DNA from: Prevotellaceae bacterium UBA4332
Lineage (GTDB): Bacteria; Bacteroidota; Bacteroidia; Bacteroidales; Bacteroidaceae
Assembly (NCBI GenBank): GCA_002394365.1
Contig: DGTQ01000025.1
Location: 4,113 to 68,112 of the forward strand
Direction: 5' to 3'
DNA length: 64,000 nucleotides
The translations under genes and the position numbers were made by a program. Positions within the stretch are counted from its first letter, which is position 1, and the number at the start of each line of letters is the position of its first letter. Below the pieces are notes generated by a model. That model was not told where the DNA came from. It worked only from the letters and a program-made list of their open reading frames with translations, and did not search any database. Below, piece by piece: positions 15,832-23,959 of this stretch.

Positions 15832-18417
15832 CTATTTCTTTATTGCTGTTACCACCACAGCCGCCATTGTGGCAACTACCGAACCTATGCTAACCCACAT
15901 AGATGCCGTGCTGGTGTTTGCCGTCGTGTGTCGCTCTGGCAATACTATAGTACAACCAGGCTCAACCTCAGCTCCGTCTCTCACCATCTGAGCGCTACCG
16001 TTCTGATAAACTATGTAAGCCCACTTGCGGTTTGCCCTACCACGAGCGCCACCCTGTTGCATGAAGTATTTAATACTCTTGCCCTTAACATAGGGAACTG
16101 TATTCTCGTATGGCACAGCACCAGTAATCTTTACAGTGTTATTAACCTCTTCCACCACGAGACGGTCGCCATCTCGAAGTACAAGGTCGTCGATGCCACC
16201 TGGATTCTTTAATGCCGACTGAAGGTTTACAGCCACACGATATATATTCTCGTGCAAATTCTGCTCTCTGTAAAGGGAGTCAGCAAAGAGATACCTTGAA
16301 TCTGGACCTGTTGTAGTTGTCGTAGCATAAGTATTGGCACGATTGGCACGATTGGCTATGAGGGTATTCTCCCTGCGACGAATCTCCTCATTGTTCATTT
16401 TACGGAGTATATAGGTGCCATTCTCAGCAGCACGTGAAGTCAGTCCTCCTGCCATTTTCAGCACATCGCTTACGCGTGTCTGGTTTTTCACCAGTCCGTA
16501 GAAGCCCTGAGACATCACCTCACCCTCTACCTGCACATTCTCTTGTTCGGTATATCCTGAAGCCTTTGTTACATAGACCTCGTCAAATGGCTCGAGTTTG
16601 AAACCTGTCTGCCCTTCTATGACAAAGCCGTTAACCAGTGTCATCTCGTATGTCTCCGAGCGCATCTCCTCTGCCGAACCATCTCCTGTACCTTTGGCTA
16701 CGATGCGCCTGTTTACCCTGACCTTGTTTGAAGCACTGTTCTTTAGTCCTCCTGCCTGAAGTACGAAGTCCTCAACCGTCATACCGTCGGCATACTGATA
16801 CGTACCAGGATAATACACCTCGCCATAAATCTTCAGTTTGCGCTCGTCAGTCAAGTCCTTTCTCGACGGGATAAAGAGCACGTCTTCATTGCACAGAGGC
16901 ACGTCGGGCTGGGTACCATCAAGGATAGCCTGAATATCCAGAGCAATGACCTCGAGTGTACGGTCTGCCTTCATGCGGTGCATTACTGCATGCTGACTGA
17001 AAGCATCTTCACGCAGTCCGTCTGCCACTTCTATGAGCCCTTTGACGGTAGTGACCTCGCCACCCAACTGGTAAAGACCTGGACGGAAAGCTGCGCCCTT
17101 GAGTTCTACTGTATTGGCATAGCGTGGCAAGATAGAGTCAACGCTGACTGAATCCTCGTCGCTTATTCGGAACGAAGCCATATCAAACTCCGTCACGTTA
17201 AACACGCCATACTCCTTGCCATTCTTGCGAAGCACGCGAACACTCTTAGTATAGGCATCACCCGTGAAGCCACCAGCATACTTGATGAGCGTCTGCACAT
17301 TCTCCGTCTTTTTCATTTCGTAGTACATAGGGCGTTTTACCTTACCCGTAATATTCACAAGGCAGTCGTAAGGACCTACCACAATGACGTCGTTGTCTGA
17401 AAGGCGCACATTTCCCGTGAGTTTGCCGTTAAGGATATAGTCGTAGATATCCACGTTGGTAACAAGACGACCAGCACGATACACCTTGATATTACGCAGG
17501 GTGCCTATATCGCTTGTGCCGCCAGCCATGTAGAGAGCATGGAACACGCTGGCAAAGGCAGAGAGCGTGTAGGTGCCAGGAGCTTTCACCTCGCCCATCA
17601 CGTTCACCATGATGGTGCGCGTCTGACCTACGGTGAGCTTTATCTTTGAAGAGGAATAGCGAGAACCGAGCGTGGAACGCAGGCGAGCGTTTGCCTGACT
17701 GACAGTCAATCCACTAACCTGCACAGGCCCAAAGCCCTCAATATTGAGGTAGCCGTCAGGACTGACTGTTGCCTGCACACTCTTCTGTGAAGCGCCATAA
17801 ACATCTACAAACACTGCATCACCAGGTCCCAGGACATAGTTTTGCGGTGTGGCAATATTCATATTAGGCTCAAAGGAAAGTTCTCTGTTGTTGAATATAT
17901 CACGACCGAAGACCTTCTTCTTGCCCTTTACCTTATTGCCCATCTCGTCAAAACCAGTCATGTCAGTAAGTTCCGACAGCATGGCGTCATGCTCCTTTTC
18001 CTGAAGTTTTGTTATCTCGTAGTCAGACATTTCCTGTTTGTCCTTCATAAGGTCGCTGTACTTATCAGAATGGTCATCATTGCCCATGCTGTTCTTTTTC
18101 ATTTGCATCAGCTGGCTGTCATTCTCATCATCGGTATCCGCAATAGACTTGCGACTGCGGTCGAAGCTTTGGGAATATCCATTGTCAACGGATGCCATAG
18201 AGCCACCCTGCGCCTTGCTGTACTGGCGACGCAACTGCTGCAAGCGGGTAACTGTCACGCCCCTCTGCATCAGTTTGGTAACGATTTGCGCCTGCGAGGT
18301 GCCCTTCTTCTGCTCCTTCTGAATAAAGGCTATAATCTGGGAATCAGACATTGACTGTGCCACTCCTTCCGCAAGGCACATCATCGATACGAAAAATATC
18401 AAGAGAAATCTTTTCAT
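15832..18417 (-). CDS. SLBB-domain polysaccharide export protein (Wza-like)
   Basis: An 861-aa exported protein. The signal peptide is RFLLIFFVSMMCLAEGVAQ, followed by a Gln/Ser-rich helical region (about 20-130) and the poly-export entry NYVLGPGDAVFVDVYGASQK near residue 195. Multiple SLBB repeats follow to about residue 800 (for example GEVKAPGTYTLSAF, GEVYYPGTYQYADG, GEVMSQGFYGLVKN). A C-terminal hydrophobic helix, SIGSVVATMAAVVVTAI, could be the outer-membrane segment. It probably forms a capsule or exopolysaccharide channel, yet no glycan gene cluster lies next to it. ATG 18417 fits the signal peptide; a TTG extension to 18504 crosses the promoter. Confidence 0.9.
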   Translation of the reverse strand: MKRFLLIFFVSMMCLAEGVAQSMSDSQIIAFIQKEQKKGTSQAQIVTKLMQRGVTVTRLQQLRRQYSKAQGGSMASVDNGYSQSFDRSRKSIADTDDENDSQLMQMKKNSMGNDDHSDKYSDLMKDKQEMSDYEITKLQEKEHDAMLSELTDMTGFDEMGNKVKGKKKVFGRDIFNNRELSFEPNMNIATPQNYVLGPGDAVFVDVYGASQKSVQATVSPDGYLNIEGFGPVQVSGLTVSQANARLRSTLGSRYSSSKIKLTVGQTRTIMVNVMGEVKAPGTYTLSAFASVFHALYMAGGTSDIGTLRNIKVYRAGRLVTNVDIYDYILNGKLTGNVRLSDNDVIVVGPYDCLVNITGKVKRPMYYEMKKTENVQTLIKYAGGFTGDAYTKSVRVLRKNGKEYGVFNVTEFDMASFRISDEDSVSVDSILPRYANTVELKGAAFRPGLYQLGGEVTTVKGLIEVADGLREDAFSQHAVMHRMKADRTLEVIALDIQAILDGTQPDVPLCNEDVLFIPSRKDLTDERKLKIYGEVYYPGTYQYADGMTVEDFVLQAGGLKNSASNKVRVNRRIVAKGTGDGSAEEMRSETYEMTLVNGFVIEGQTGFKLEPFDEVYVTKASGYTEQENVQVEGEVMSQGFYGLVKNQTRVSDVLKMAGGLTSRAAENGTYILRKMNNEEIRRRENTLIANRANRANTYATTTTTGPDSRYLFADSLYREQNLHENIYRVAVNLQSALKNPGGIDDLVLRDGDRLVVEEVNNTVKITGAVPYENTVPYVKGKSIKYFMQQGGARGRANRKWAYIVYQNGSAQMVRDGAEVEPGCTIVLPERHTTANTSTASMWVSIGSVVATMAAVVVTAIKK

Positions 18418-18474
18418 ACTACATAATTTTAATATAAAACGTGCCTGCACTCCCTTTATTGCGCAAGCGGCGTG

Positions 18475-18507
18475 CAAAGTTACAAATAAATTTTGAAAAA
18501 ACACAAG
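18475..18507 (-). promoter_or_regulatory. Promoter of the SLBB export gene
   Basis: CTTG at 18507-18504, a 21-bp spacer and TAACTTTG at 18482-18475, leaving a leader of about 50 nt before ATG 18417. Confidence 0.65.
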
Positions 18508-18525
18508 TCAGCGACAAGATATTTT

Positions 18526-18574
18526 GTCTGGTCGTTCAATCATACTATATATGTGTTTGATTGAACAACCAGAC
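18526..18574. repeat. 17-bp inverted repeat upstream of the export promoter
   Basis: GTCTGGTCGTTCAATCA (18526-18542) and its complement (18558-18574) match in 16 of 17 positions around a 15-base AT-rich loop. It lies just upstream of the -33 box of the SLBB gene, a typical operator position. No T-run follows on the plus side; a terminator role is less likely. Confidence 0.75.
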
Positions 18575-18604
18575 GGATTAGCCGCTGAAAAATTCTTTTT
18601 GGAG

Positions 18605-18688
18605 GCATAGCCACCATCTGCGGTTGCATGGCAAGCACACGCGGATGCTTAGCAACCACGCACGGAAGTACAGCAACCACAGGCTGTT
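18605..18688. repeat. 21-bp array, family A, four units
   Basis: Units start at 18605, 18626, 18647 and 18668 with exact 21-bp spacing. The third unit contains GCTTAGCAACCACGC; the others are degenerate copies. The array lies upstream of the lolD promoter. Confidence 0.85.
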
Positions 18689-18744
18689 TTGGCAATTTTT
18701 GCAAAAACTTTATTCCACAGACTCGGTATATTATTCTTTTTTTG

Positions 18745-18752
18745 TACCTTTG
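18745..18752 (+). promoter_or_regulatory. -7 box of lolD
   Basis: TACCTTTG followed by 7 nt and then ATG 18760. The -33 region is poor. The position predicts a leaderless or near-leaderless message. Confidence 0.65.
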
Positions 18753-18759
18753 CACAGAA

Positions 18760-19449
18760 ATGATAGACATAAAGAACATAACAAAATCTTTCGGCACTCT
18801 GCAAGTCCTTAAGGGCATAGACCTGCACATAGACAAGGGAGAAGTGGTGAGCATCGTGGGACCAAGCGGTGCTGGCAAGACTACCCTGTTGCAGATAATG
18901 GGTACACTCGACAAAGCCGACACTGGAACCATAAACATAAACGGAGTTGACGTAAGCAACCTGTCGTCAAACAAACTTGCCGACTTCCGCAGTCGCAACA
19001 TAGGGTTTATATTCCAGTTTCACCAGCTGCTGCCTGAATTTACGGCAGAGGAGAACATCATACTCCCTGCCCTGATAGCCGGCAAAAGCAAGAGCGAGGC
19101 AAAGAAAAAGGCACAGGAGCTGCTCGGTTTCCTAAACCTCAGCGACAGGGCGCACCACAAGCCCGCAGAGCTGTCAGGCGGAGAGAAACAACGCATAGCC
19201 GTAGCAAGGGCTCTGATAAACAATCCCGCAGTGGTGCTTGCCGACGAGCCATCAGGCTCCCTCGACTCAAAGAACAAGAAGGAGTTACACCAACTGTTCT
19301 TTGACCTCAGGGACAAATACGGACAAACCTTCGTGATAGTAACACACGACGAAGAATTATCAAAGATAACAGACAGAACAATACATATTGTTGATGGAAC
19401 GATTAAAACTGGGACAGAAGAACAAGCTGAAGGCAGCGTGGAAGGTTGA
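18760..19449 (+). CDS. lolD: ABC transporter ATP-binding protein, LolD-like
   Basis: A 229-aa ATPase of the LolD/MacB type. Walker A is GPSGAGKTTLLQ, the signature is LSGGEKQRIAVARALI, Walker B is VVLADEPSGSLD, and the switch His is in VIVTHD. In bacteria LolD powers release of lipoproteins from the inner membrane with LolC/E; no permease gene is adjacent, so the partner is elsewhere. Longer frames to 18628 start with TTG and pass through the repeat array and promoter, so ATG 18760 is chosen. The 3' end overlaps the next gene by 56 bp. Confidence 0.9.
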   Translation: MIDIKNITKSFGTLQVLKGIDLHIDKGEVVSIVGPSGAGKTTLLQIMGTLDKADTGTININGVDVSNLSSNKLADFRSRNIGFIFQFHQLLPEFTAEENIILPALIAGKSKSEAKKKAQELLGFLNLSDRAHHKPAELSGGEKQRIAVARALINNPAVVLADEPSGSLDSKNKKELHQLFFDLRDKYGQTFVIVTHDEELSKITDRTIHIVDGTIKTGTEEQAEGSVEG

Positions 19450-20233
19450 CTTTGGCATGTACCTTGAAGGGGGAGGCTACGAAGGCAAGATACTCTTGCC
19501 AGAGCGCTATGTGCCCGAAGACCTCGAGGTGGGCGACGAAATAGAGGTATTCCTCTACCTTGACAACGAGGAGCGCCTGGTGGCTACCACCCTCGAACCG
19601 AAGGCTATGGTGGGAGACTTTGCCTATCTGGAAGTAGCATGGGTGAACGAATACGGCGCCTTCCTTGACTGGGGACTGATGAAAGACCTCTTCTGCCCAT
19701 TTCGCGAACAGAAACGCAGGATGCAGCAGGGACAGTCATATATAGTACACGTACACATTGACGAAGAGAGCTACCGCATCATGGCATCTGCCAAGGTAGA
19801 GAAATTTCTCAAGCCCCTGCCACAAGAATACAATGAAGGACAAGAAGTGCAGCTACTCGTCTGGCAAAAGACCGACCTGGGATTTAAGGTTATCATAGAC
19901 AACGGCTACGCCGGACTGCTCTATGACACGCAGATATTCCGCAGCCTCCATACTGGCGACCGCATAAAAGGATACATATCAAACATACGTCCAGACGGCA
20001 AGGTGGACTGCATACTGCAAAAGACGGGCAGAGAACACACAGAGAACTTCTCGGCAAGACTTCTGAGGTACCTCGAGACGCAAGGCGGCCGTTGCAGACT
20101 TGGCGACAAGAGTAGCGCAGAGGAAATCAAAGAGCAGTTTGGCGTAAGCAAGCGAACGTACAAACAAGCCGTGGGCGATTTATACAAAAGACGCCTCATC
20201 AGGATAACCGACAACGGAATAGAGCTTCTGTGA
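19394..20233 (+). CDS. CvfB-like S1 RNA-binding protein
   Basis: A 279-aa protein with tandem S1-like OB domains (GDEIEVFLYLDNEERLVATT, GLLYDTQIFRSLHTGDRIKG) and a C-terminal winged helix (FGVSKRTYKQAVGDLYKRRL). This is the layout of CvfB/YitL, an RNA-binding regulator; its role in Bacteroidetes is not established. Two TTG codons precede ATG 19394; ATG is chosen because the family N-terminus (LGQKNKLKAAWKVDFGMYL) begins there. The gene starts inside lolD in another frame, so translation is likely coupled. Confidence 0.87.
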   Translation: MERLKLGQKNKLKAAWKVDFGMYLEGGGYEGKILLPERYVPEDLEVGDEIEVFLYLDNEERLVATTLEPKAMVGDFAYLEVAWVNEYGAFLDWGLMKDLFCPFREQKRRMQQGQSYIVHVHIDEESYRIMASAKVEKFLKPLPQEYNEGQEVQLLVWQKTDLGFKVIIDNGYAGLLYDTQIFRSLHTGDRIKGYISNIRPDGKVDCILQKTGREHTENFSARLLRYLETQGGRCRLGDKSSAEEIKEQFGVSKRTYKQAVGDLYKRRLIRITDNGIELL

Positions 20234-20285
20234 CTTGACATAAATTATTAAAAAAGATTAAAATCAAATCGCACTAAGAAGATTT

Positions 20286-20317
20286 CTTGGTCAGTTCAAA
20301 AAAAAGCAGTACCTTTG
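20286..20317 (+). promoter_or_regulatory. Promoter of rpmB-rpmG-DUF4295
   Basis: CTTG (20286-20289), a 20-bp spacer and TACCTTTG (20310-20317), with a leader of about 50 nt. Confidence 0.85.
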
Positions 20318-20372
20318 CACACTGTTTGGAATAAGTACCATTTTAAAGACCTAAAAAAAGTAGAAGATAGCA

Positions 20373-20636
20373 ATGTCTAAAATTTGTCAAATCACCGGCA
20401 AGAAGGCAATGATCGGCAACAACGTTTCACACTCAAAGCACCGCACAAAGCGCAGCTTTGACGTGAACCTTTTCTCTAAGAAGTTCTACTATGTAGAAGA
20501 GGATTGCTGGATCAGCCTTAAGATTTCTGCTGCAGGCCTGCGTATGATCAACAAAGTTGGTCTCGATGCAGCCCTTAAGCAAGCTGTAGCAAAAGGCTAC
20601 GTAGATTGGAAAGATATTAAAGTAATAGGAGAATAA
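20373..20636 (+). CDS. rpmB: 50S ribosomal protein L28
   Basis: An 87-aa basic protein with the L28 pattern CQITGKKAMIGNNVSHSKHR near the N-terminus and ISAAGLRMINKVG in the middle. First gene of a three-gene ribosomal operon, 5 bp before rpmG. Confidence 0.97.
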   Translation: MSKICQITGKKAMIGNNVSHSKHRTKRSFDVNLFSKKFYYVEEDCWISLKISAAGLRMINKVGLDAALKQAVAKGYVDWKDIKVIGE

Positions 20637-20641
20637 GCACC

Positions 20642-20830
20642 ATGGCAAAGAAAGCAAAAGGTAATCGTGTACAGGTAATACTCGAGTGCACAGAGATTAA
20701 GAACAGCGGTTTGCCAGGTACAAGCCGTTACATTACAACAAAGAACCGTAAGAATACTCCCGAGCGTCTTGAGCTGATGAAGTACAACCCTATCCTCAAG
20801 AAGATGACTCTTCACAAGGAGATTAAGTAA
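20642..20830 (+). CDS. rpmG: 50S ribosomal protein L33
   Basis: A 62-aa protein matching L33: MAKKAKGNRVQVILECTE, then GTSRYITTKNRKNTPERLEL. Only the first Cys of the zinc-ribbon pairs is kept, as in the C-minus paralogue of L33. Confidence 0.96.
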   Translation: MAKKAKGNRVQVILECTEIKNSGLPGTSRYITTKNRKNTPERLELMKYNPILKKMTLHKEIK

Positions 20831-20881
20831 AAGGGACAACGGTCTTTATTTTTTAACATTTAATATAAACAGAAAAAGACT

Positions 20882-21040
20882 ATGGCTAAGAAAGCGGTCG
20901 CTACCCTCCACGAAGGTTCATCGGATGGTCGCGCTTACACAAAGGTTATAAAGATGGTCAAGAGCCCTAAGACAGGTGCTTACATCTTTGACGAGCACAT
21001 GGTTCGTAACGAGGAAGTTGACGCATTCTTCAAAGGCTAA
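20882..21040 (+). CDS. DUF4295 family small basic protein
   Basis: A 52-aa protein (MAKKAVATLHEGSSDGRAYT, then KVIKMVKSPKTGAYIFDE) that matches the DUF4295 family found right after rpmG in most Bacteroidetes. It is probably ribosome-associated, judged by its constant linkage and its size and charge; the molecular role is unknown. In many relatives ftsY follows, but here the operon ends at a terminator. Confidence 0.9.
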   Translation: MAKKAVATLHEGSSDGRAYTKVIKMVKSPKTGAYIFDEHMVRNEEVDAFFKG

Positions 21041-21107
21041 ACGCTTATTGAAAGAATAGTTTCAATATCACAGGCAACACACAAATGTTGCTTTGTATAA
21101 CAGAACA

Positions 21108-21153
21108 AGAGATTGCATCCGTTTGACAAGAACGTTTGCAATCTCTTTTTTTT
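21108..21153 (+). terminator. Rho-independent terminator of the ribosomal operon
   Basis: AGAGATTGCA (21108-21117) pairs with TGCAATCTCT (21137-21146) and runs into a tract of eight or more T. Confidence 0.85.
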
Positions 21154-21188
21154 ACCCAACAACACGTAATCATATTACTTTTTACTCT

Positions 21189-21911
21189 ATGGAGAAGTTT
21201 AAGGTTATCATAGTAGAGGACGTACCACTCGAAATGAAGGGTACAGAGGGACTCTTGAAGACAGAGGTGCCTGAGGCTGAGATTATTGGCACAGCACAGA
21301 ACGAGAGCGAATATCTTAAACTAATGCGCACAACGAGTCCCGACCTCGTGCTGCTCGACCTCGGATTGCAAGGCAGTACCACCATCGGCGTGGAACTATG
21401 CCGCAACACCAAGGCTGAGCATAAGAATACGAAGGTGCTCGTATTTACAGGCGAGATACTCAATGAGAAACTATGGGTTGACGTGCTCGATGCTGGTGCC
21501 GACGGCATCATTCTGAAGACGGGCGAAATGCTTACCCGCACTGACGTGATGAACGTGATGGCAGGAAAGAAGTTCGTATTCAACCAGCCTATCATGGAGA
21601 TTATCGTGGGCAACTTCCGCCGCAGCATAAAGAAGGAAATGCTGAAGCAAGAAGCGAGCATCGGCTATAACATCGACGAATATGACGAGCGATTCCTGCG
21701 CCACCTCGCCTTAGGGTACACCAAGGAACAGATAACCTTGCTTCGCGGCATGCCTTTCGGCGTAAAGAGCCTCGAGAAAAGGCAGGCAGACCTCGTACAG
21801 AAACTCTTCCCCAACGGCCACAAGCAGAGCGTGAATGCCCTGAGACTGGTAACAAGGGCTTTCCAACTGCATATTCTTGACCCGGAAAACCTTGTGGCAG
21901 ACGAAGAGTAG
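21189..21911 (+). CDS. Response regulator with LuxR-like C-terminal helix-turn-helix
   Basis: A 240-aa protein. The receiver domain starts at MEKFKVIIVEDVP with acidic Glu10/Asp11, the phosphoacceptor Asp57 in PDLVLLDLG, and the switch Lys in ADGIILKTGE. The C-terminal region (about 175-235) resembles a degenerate LuxR/NarL helix-turn-helix (FLRHLALGYTKEQITLLRGM, then VQKLFPNGHKQSVNALRLV). No histidine kinase gene is nearby. ATG 21189 begins the conserved domain; a frame extending to 21093 would overlap the terminator. Confidence 0.85.
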   Translation: MEKFKVIIVEDVPLEMKGTEGLLKTEVPEAEIIGTAQNESEYLKLMRTTSPDLVLLDLGLQGSTTIGVELCRNTKAEHKNTKVLVFTGEILNEKLWVDVLDAGADGIILKTGEMLTRTDVMNVMAGKKFVFNQPIMEIIVGNFRRSIKKEMLKQEASIGYNIDEYDERFLRHLALGYTKEQITLLRGMPFGVKSLEKRQADLVQKLFPNGHKQSVNALRLVTRAFQLHILDPENLVADEE

Positions 21912-21984
21912 GACAAGCTGAAAGTTACAATTTGTAAATAAAATCAATATTTTCGTAACAAAATCAAAGAAACACATCGGTTTA

Positions 21985-22016
21985 TTTGCATTATTGTCAG
22001 ATTTTCATTATCTTTG
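21985..22016 (+). promoter_or_regulatory. Promoter of the ilv operon
   Basis: TTTG (21985-21988), a 20-bp spacer and TATCTTTG (22009-22016). The 80-nt leader contains a 14-bp palindrome, CGCACACGTGTGCG, at 22036-22049, which may form a hairpin or bind a regulator. Confidence 0.85.
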
Positions 22017-22095
22017 CAACCACTTTATATACGCACGCACACGTGTGCGAGCCTTGTTTAGAATATTCAGATATAACAAATAAAAGCAAAACATT

Positions 22096-23898
22096 ATGAA
22101 AAATAAACTCCGTAGCAGTGTATGCACAGAAGGACGTCGTATGGCAGGAGCAAGAGCTCTATGGGTAGCCAACGGCATGAAGCACGAACAATTTGGCAAA
22201 CCTATCATTGCTATTGTTAACTCCTTCACCCAGTTTGTACCTGGCCACACACACCTTCACGAGATTGGACAAATCGTAAAGAAGGAAATCGAAGCAAGTG
22301 GCTGCTACGCTGCAGAGTTTAACACTATAGCCATTGACGACGGCATAGCTATGGGACACGACGGCATGCTCTACTCTCTGCCTTCACGCGACGTGATTGC
22401 CGACTCTGTAGAGTATATGATTAACGCCCACAAGGCTGACGCCATGGTCTGCATCTCAAACTGCGACAAGGTTACCCCAGGCATGCTCATGGCAGCTATG
22501 CGCCTCAACATCCCTACCGTCTTCGTTTCTGGCGGTCCTATGGAGGCTGGCCAGTACAAGGGTGAGAATGCCGACCTCATCACAGCCATGATTAAGGGTG
22601 GTGACCCCACAGTCTCTGATGAGGAACTTGCCGAGGTCGAGAAGTGTGCTTGCCCTGGTTGCGGAGCTTGCTCTGGTATGTTCACGGCTAATTCCATGAA
22701 CTCTCTGACGGAGGCTATCGGTCTCTCTCTCCCTGGCAACGGCTCAATCCTTGCTACCCACGTAAATCGCATACAGCTCTTCAAGGACGCAGCAAAACTT
22801 ATTGTAAAGAACGCATTTGCATACTACGAGGATGGCGACGACTCTGTATTGCCACGCTCTATTGCTACTCGTCAGGCTTTCCTCAATGCCATGACACTCG
22901 ACATAGCCATGGGTGCATCAACAAACACTGTGCTCCACCTCCTTGCAGTAGCACAGGAGGCAGAGGTAAACTTCACAATGAAGGATATCGATGCACTTTC
23001 TCGCAAGGTGCCATTCCTTTGCAAACTGGCTCCTAACTGGCAGAAATACTCTATTCAGGAAGAGAATCGCGCTGGAGGCATACTTGGCATACTCGGCGAA
23101 CTGGCTAAGGGCAACCTGCTTGACCTTTCTTGCAAGCGTGTCAATGGTGCTACTCTTGGTGAGGACATCAAGAAGTATTCTATCACAGGCGACACTATAG
23201 ATCCAGAAGCATCACGCATCTACCACTCTGCTCCTGGCAGAAAATTCTCTAACGTGATGGGTTCACAGGATGCGCAATGGGAGAGCCTCGACACTGATCG
23301 TGCCAATGGTTGCATACGCGACATAGAACATGCCTACACCAAGGATGGCGGCATGGCTGTACTTTTCGGCAACATCGCCAAGGATGGCTGCGTGGTAAAG
23401 ACAGCTGGCGTAGCACCTGAACTGTGGCATTTTGAAGGTCCTGCCGTTGTCTTCGACTCTCAGGAGGACGCTTGCGAAGGCATCCTCGGTGGCAAGGTCA
23501 AGAAGGGCGACTGTGTCGTCATTACCCACGAAGGACCAAAGGGTGGCCCTGGCATGCAGGAGATGCTCTACCCTACCTCATACATCAAGTCTATGCACAT
23601 GGGTAAAGAGTGCGCCCTCATCACCGACGGACGTTTCTCTGGTGGCACATCTGGTCTTTCTATCGGACACATATCTCCAGAGGCAGCAAGCGGTGGCAAC
23701 ATAGGCAAAATCAAGGACGGCGACATCATCGTTATTGATATACCTTCACGCTCAATAAACGTGAAACTCTCTGACGAGGAACTCGCAGCTCGTCCTCAGC
23801 AGCCATTAAAGCGCAACCGAGTTGTCAGCAAGGCTCTGCGTGCCTACGCTCAGTCTGTTTCTTCTGCCGACAAGGGTGGCGTAAGAATTATAGATTAA
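22096..23898 (+). CDS. ilvD: Dihydroxy-acid dehydratase
   Basis: IlvD dehydrates dihydroxy acids to the 2-keto acids that yield valine and isoleucine. The 600-aa protein has the Fe-S cysteines in SNCDKVTPGML and CPGCGACSGMFTANSM, and the C-terminal GRFSGGTSGLSIGHISPEA. First gene of the operon ilvD-ilvB-ilvN-thioesterase-ilvC. The codon use is that of a well-expressed gene. Confidence 0.97.
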   Translation: MKNKLRSSVCTEGRRMAGARALWVANGMKHEQFGKPIIAIVNSFTQFVPGHTHLHEIGQIVKKEIEASGCYAAEFNTIAIDDGIAMGHDGMLYSLPSRDVIADSVEYMINAHKADAMVCISNCDKVTPGMLMAAMRLNIPTVFVSGGPMEAGQYKGENADLITAMIKGGDPTVSDEELAEVEKCACPGCGACSGMFTANSMNSLTEAIGLSLPGNGSILATHVNRIQLFKDAAKLIVKNAFAYYEDGDDSVLPRSIATRQAFLNAMTLDIAMGASTNTVLHLLAVAQEAEVNFTMKDIDALSRKVPFLCKLAPNWQKYSIQEENRAGGILGILGELAKGNLLDLSCKRVNGATLGEDIKKYSITGDTIDPEASRIYHSAPGRKFSNVMGSQDAQWESLDTDRANGCIRDIEHAYTKDGGMAVLFGNIAKDGCVVKTAGVAPELWHFEGPAVVFDSQEDACEGILGGKVKKGDCVVITHEGPKGGPGMQEMLYPTSYIKSMHMGKECALITDGRFSGGTSGLSIGHISPEAASGGNIGKIKDGDIIVIDIPSRSINVKLSDEELAARPQQPLKRNRVVSKALRAYAQSVSSADKGGVRIID

Positions 23899-23959
23899 CA
23901 AAATATAGGAACTATAGGAACTATAGACACTATAGTAACTATAACAAAATAAAGAAAGA

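Noticed and set aside
18540..19001. 153-codon minus-strand frame before lolD
   Set aside because: Overlaps lolD and the 21-bp array on the opposite strand; no support.
22036..22049. Riboswitch or attenuator in the ilvD leader
   Set aside because: Only a 14-bp palindrome is visible; no leader peptide, terminator or known aptamer.
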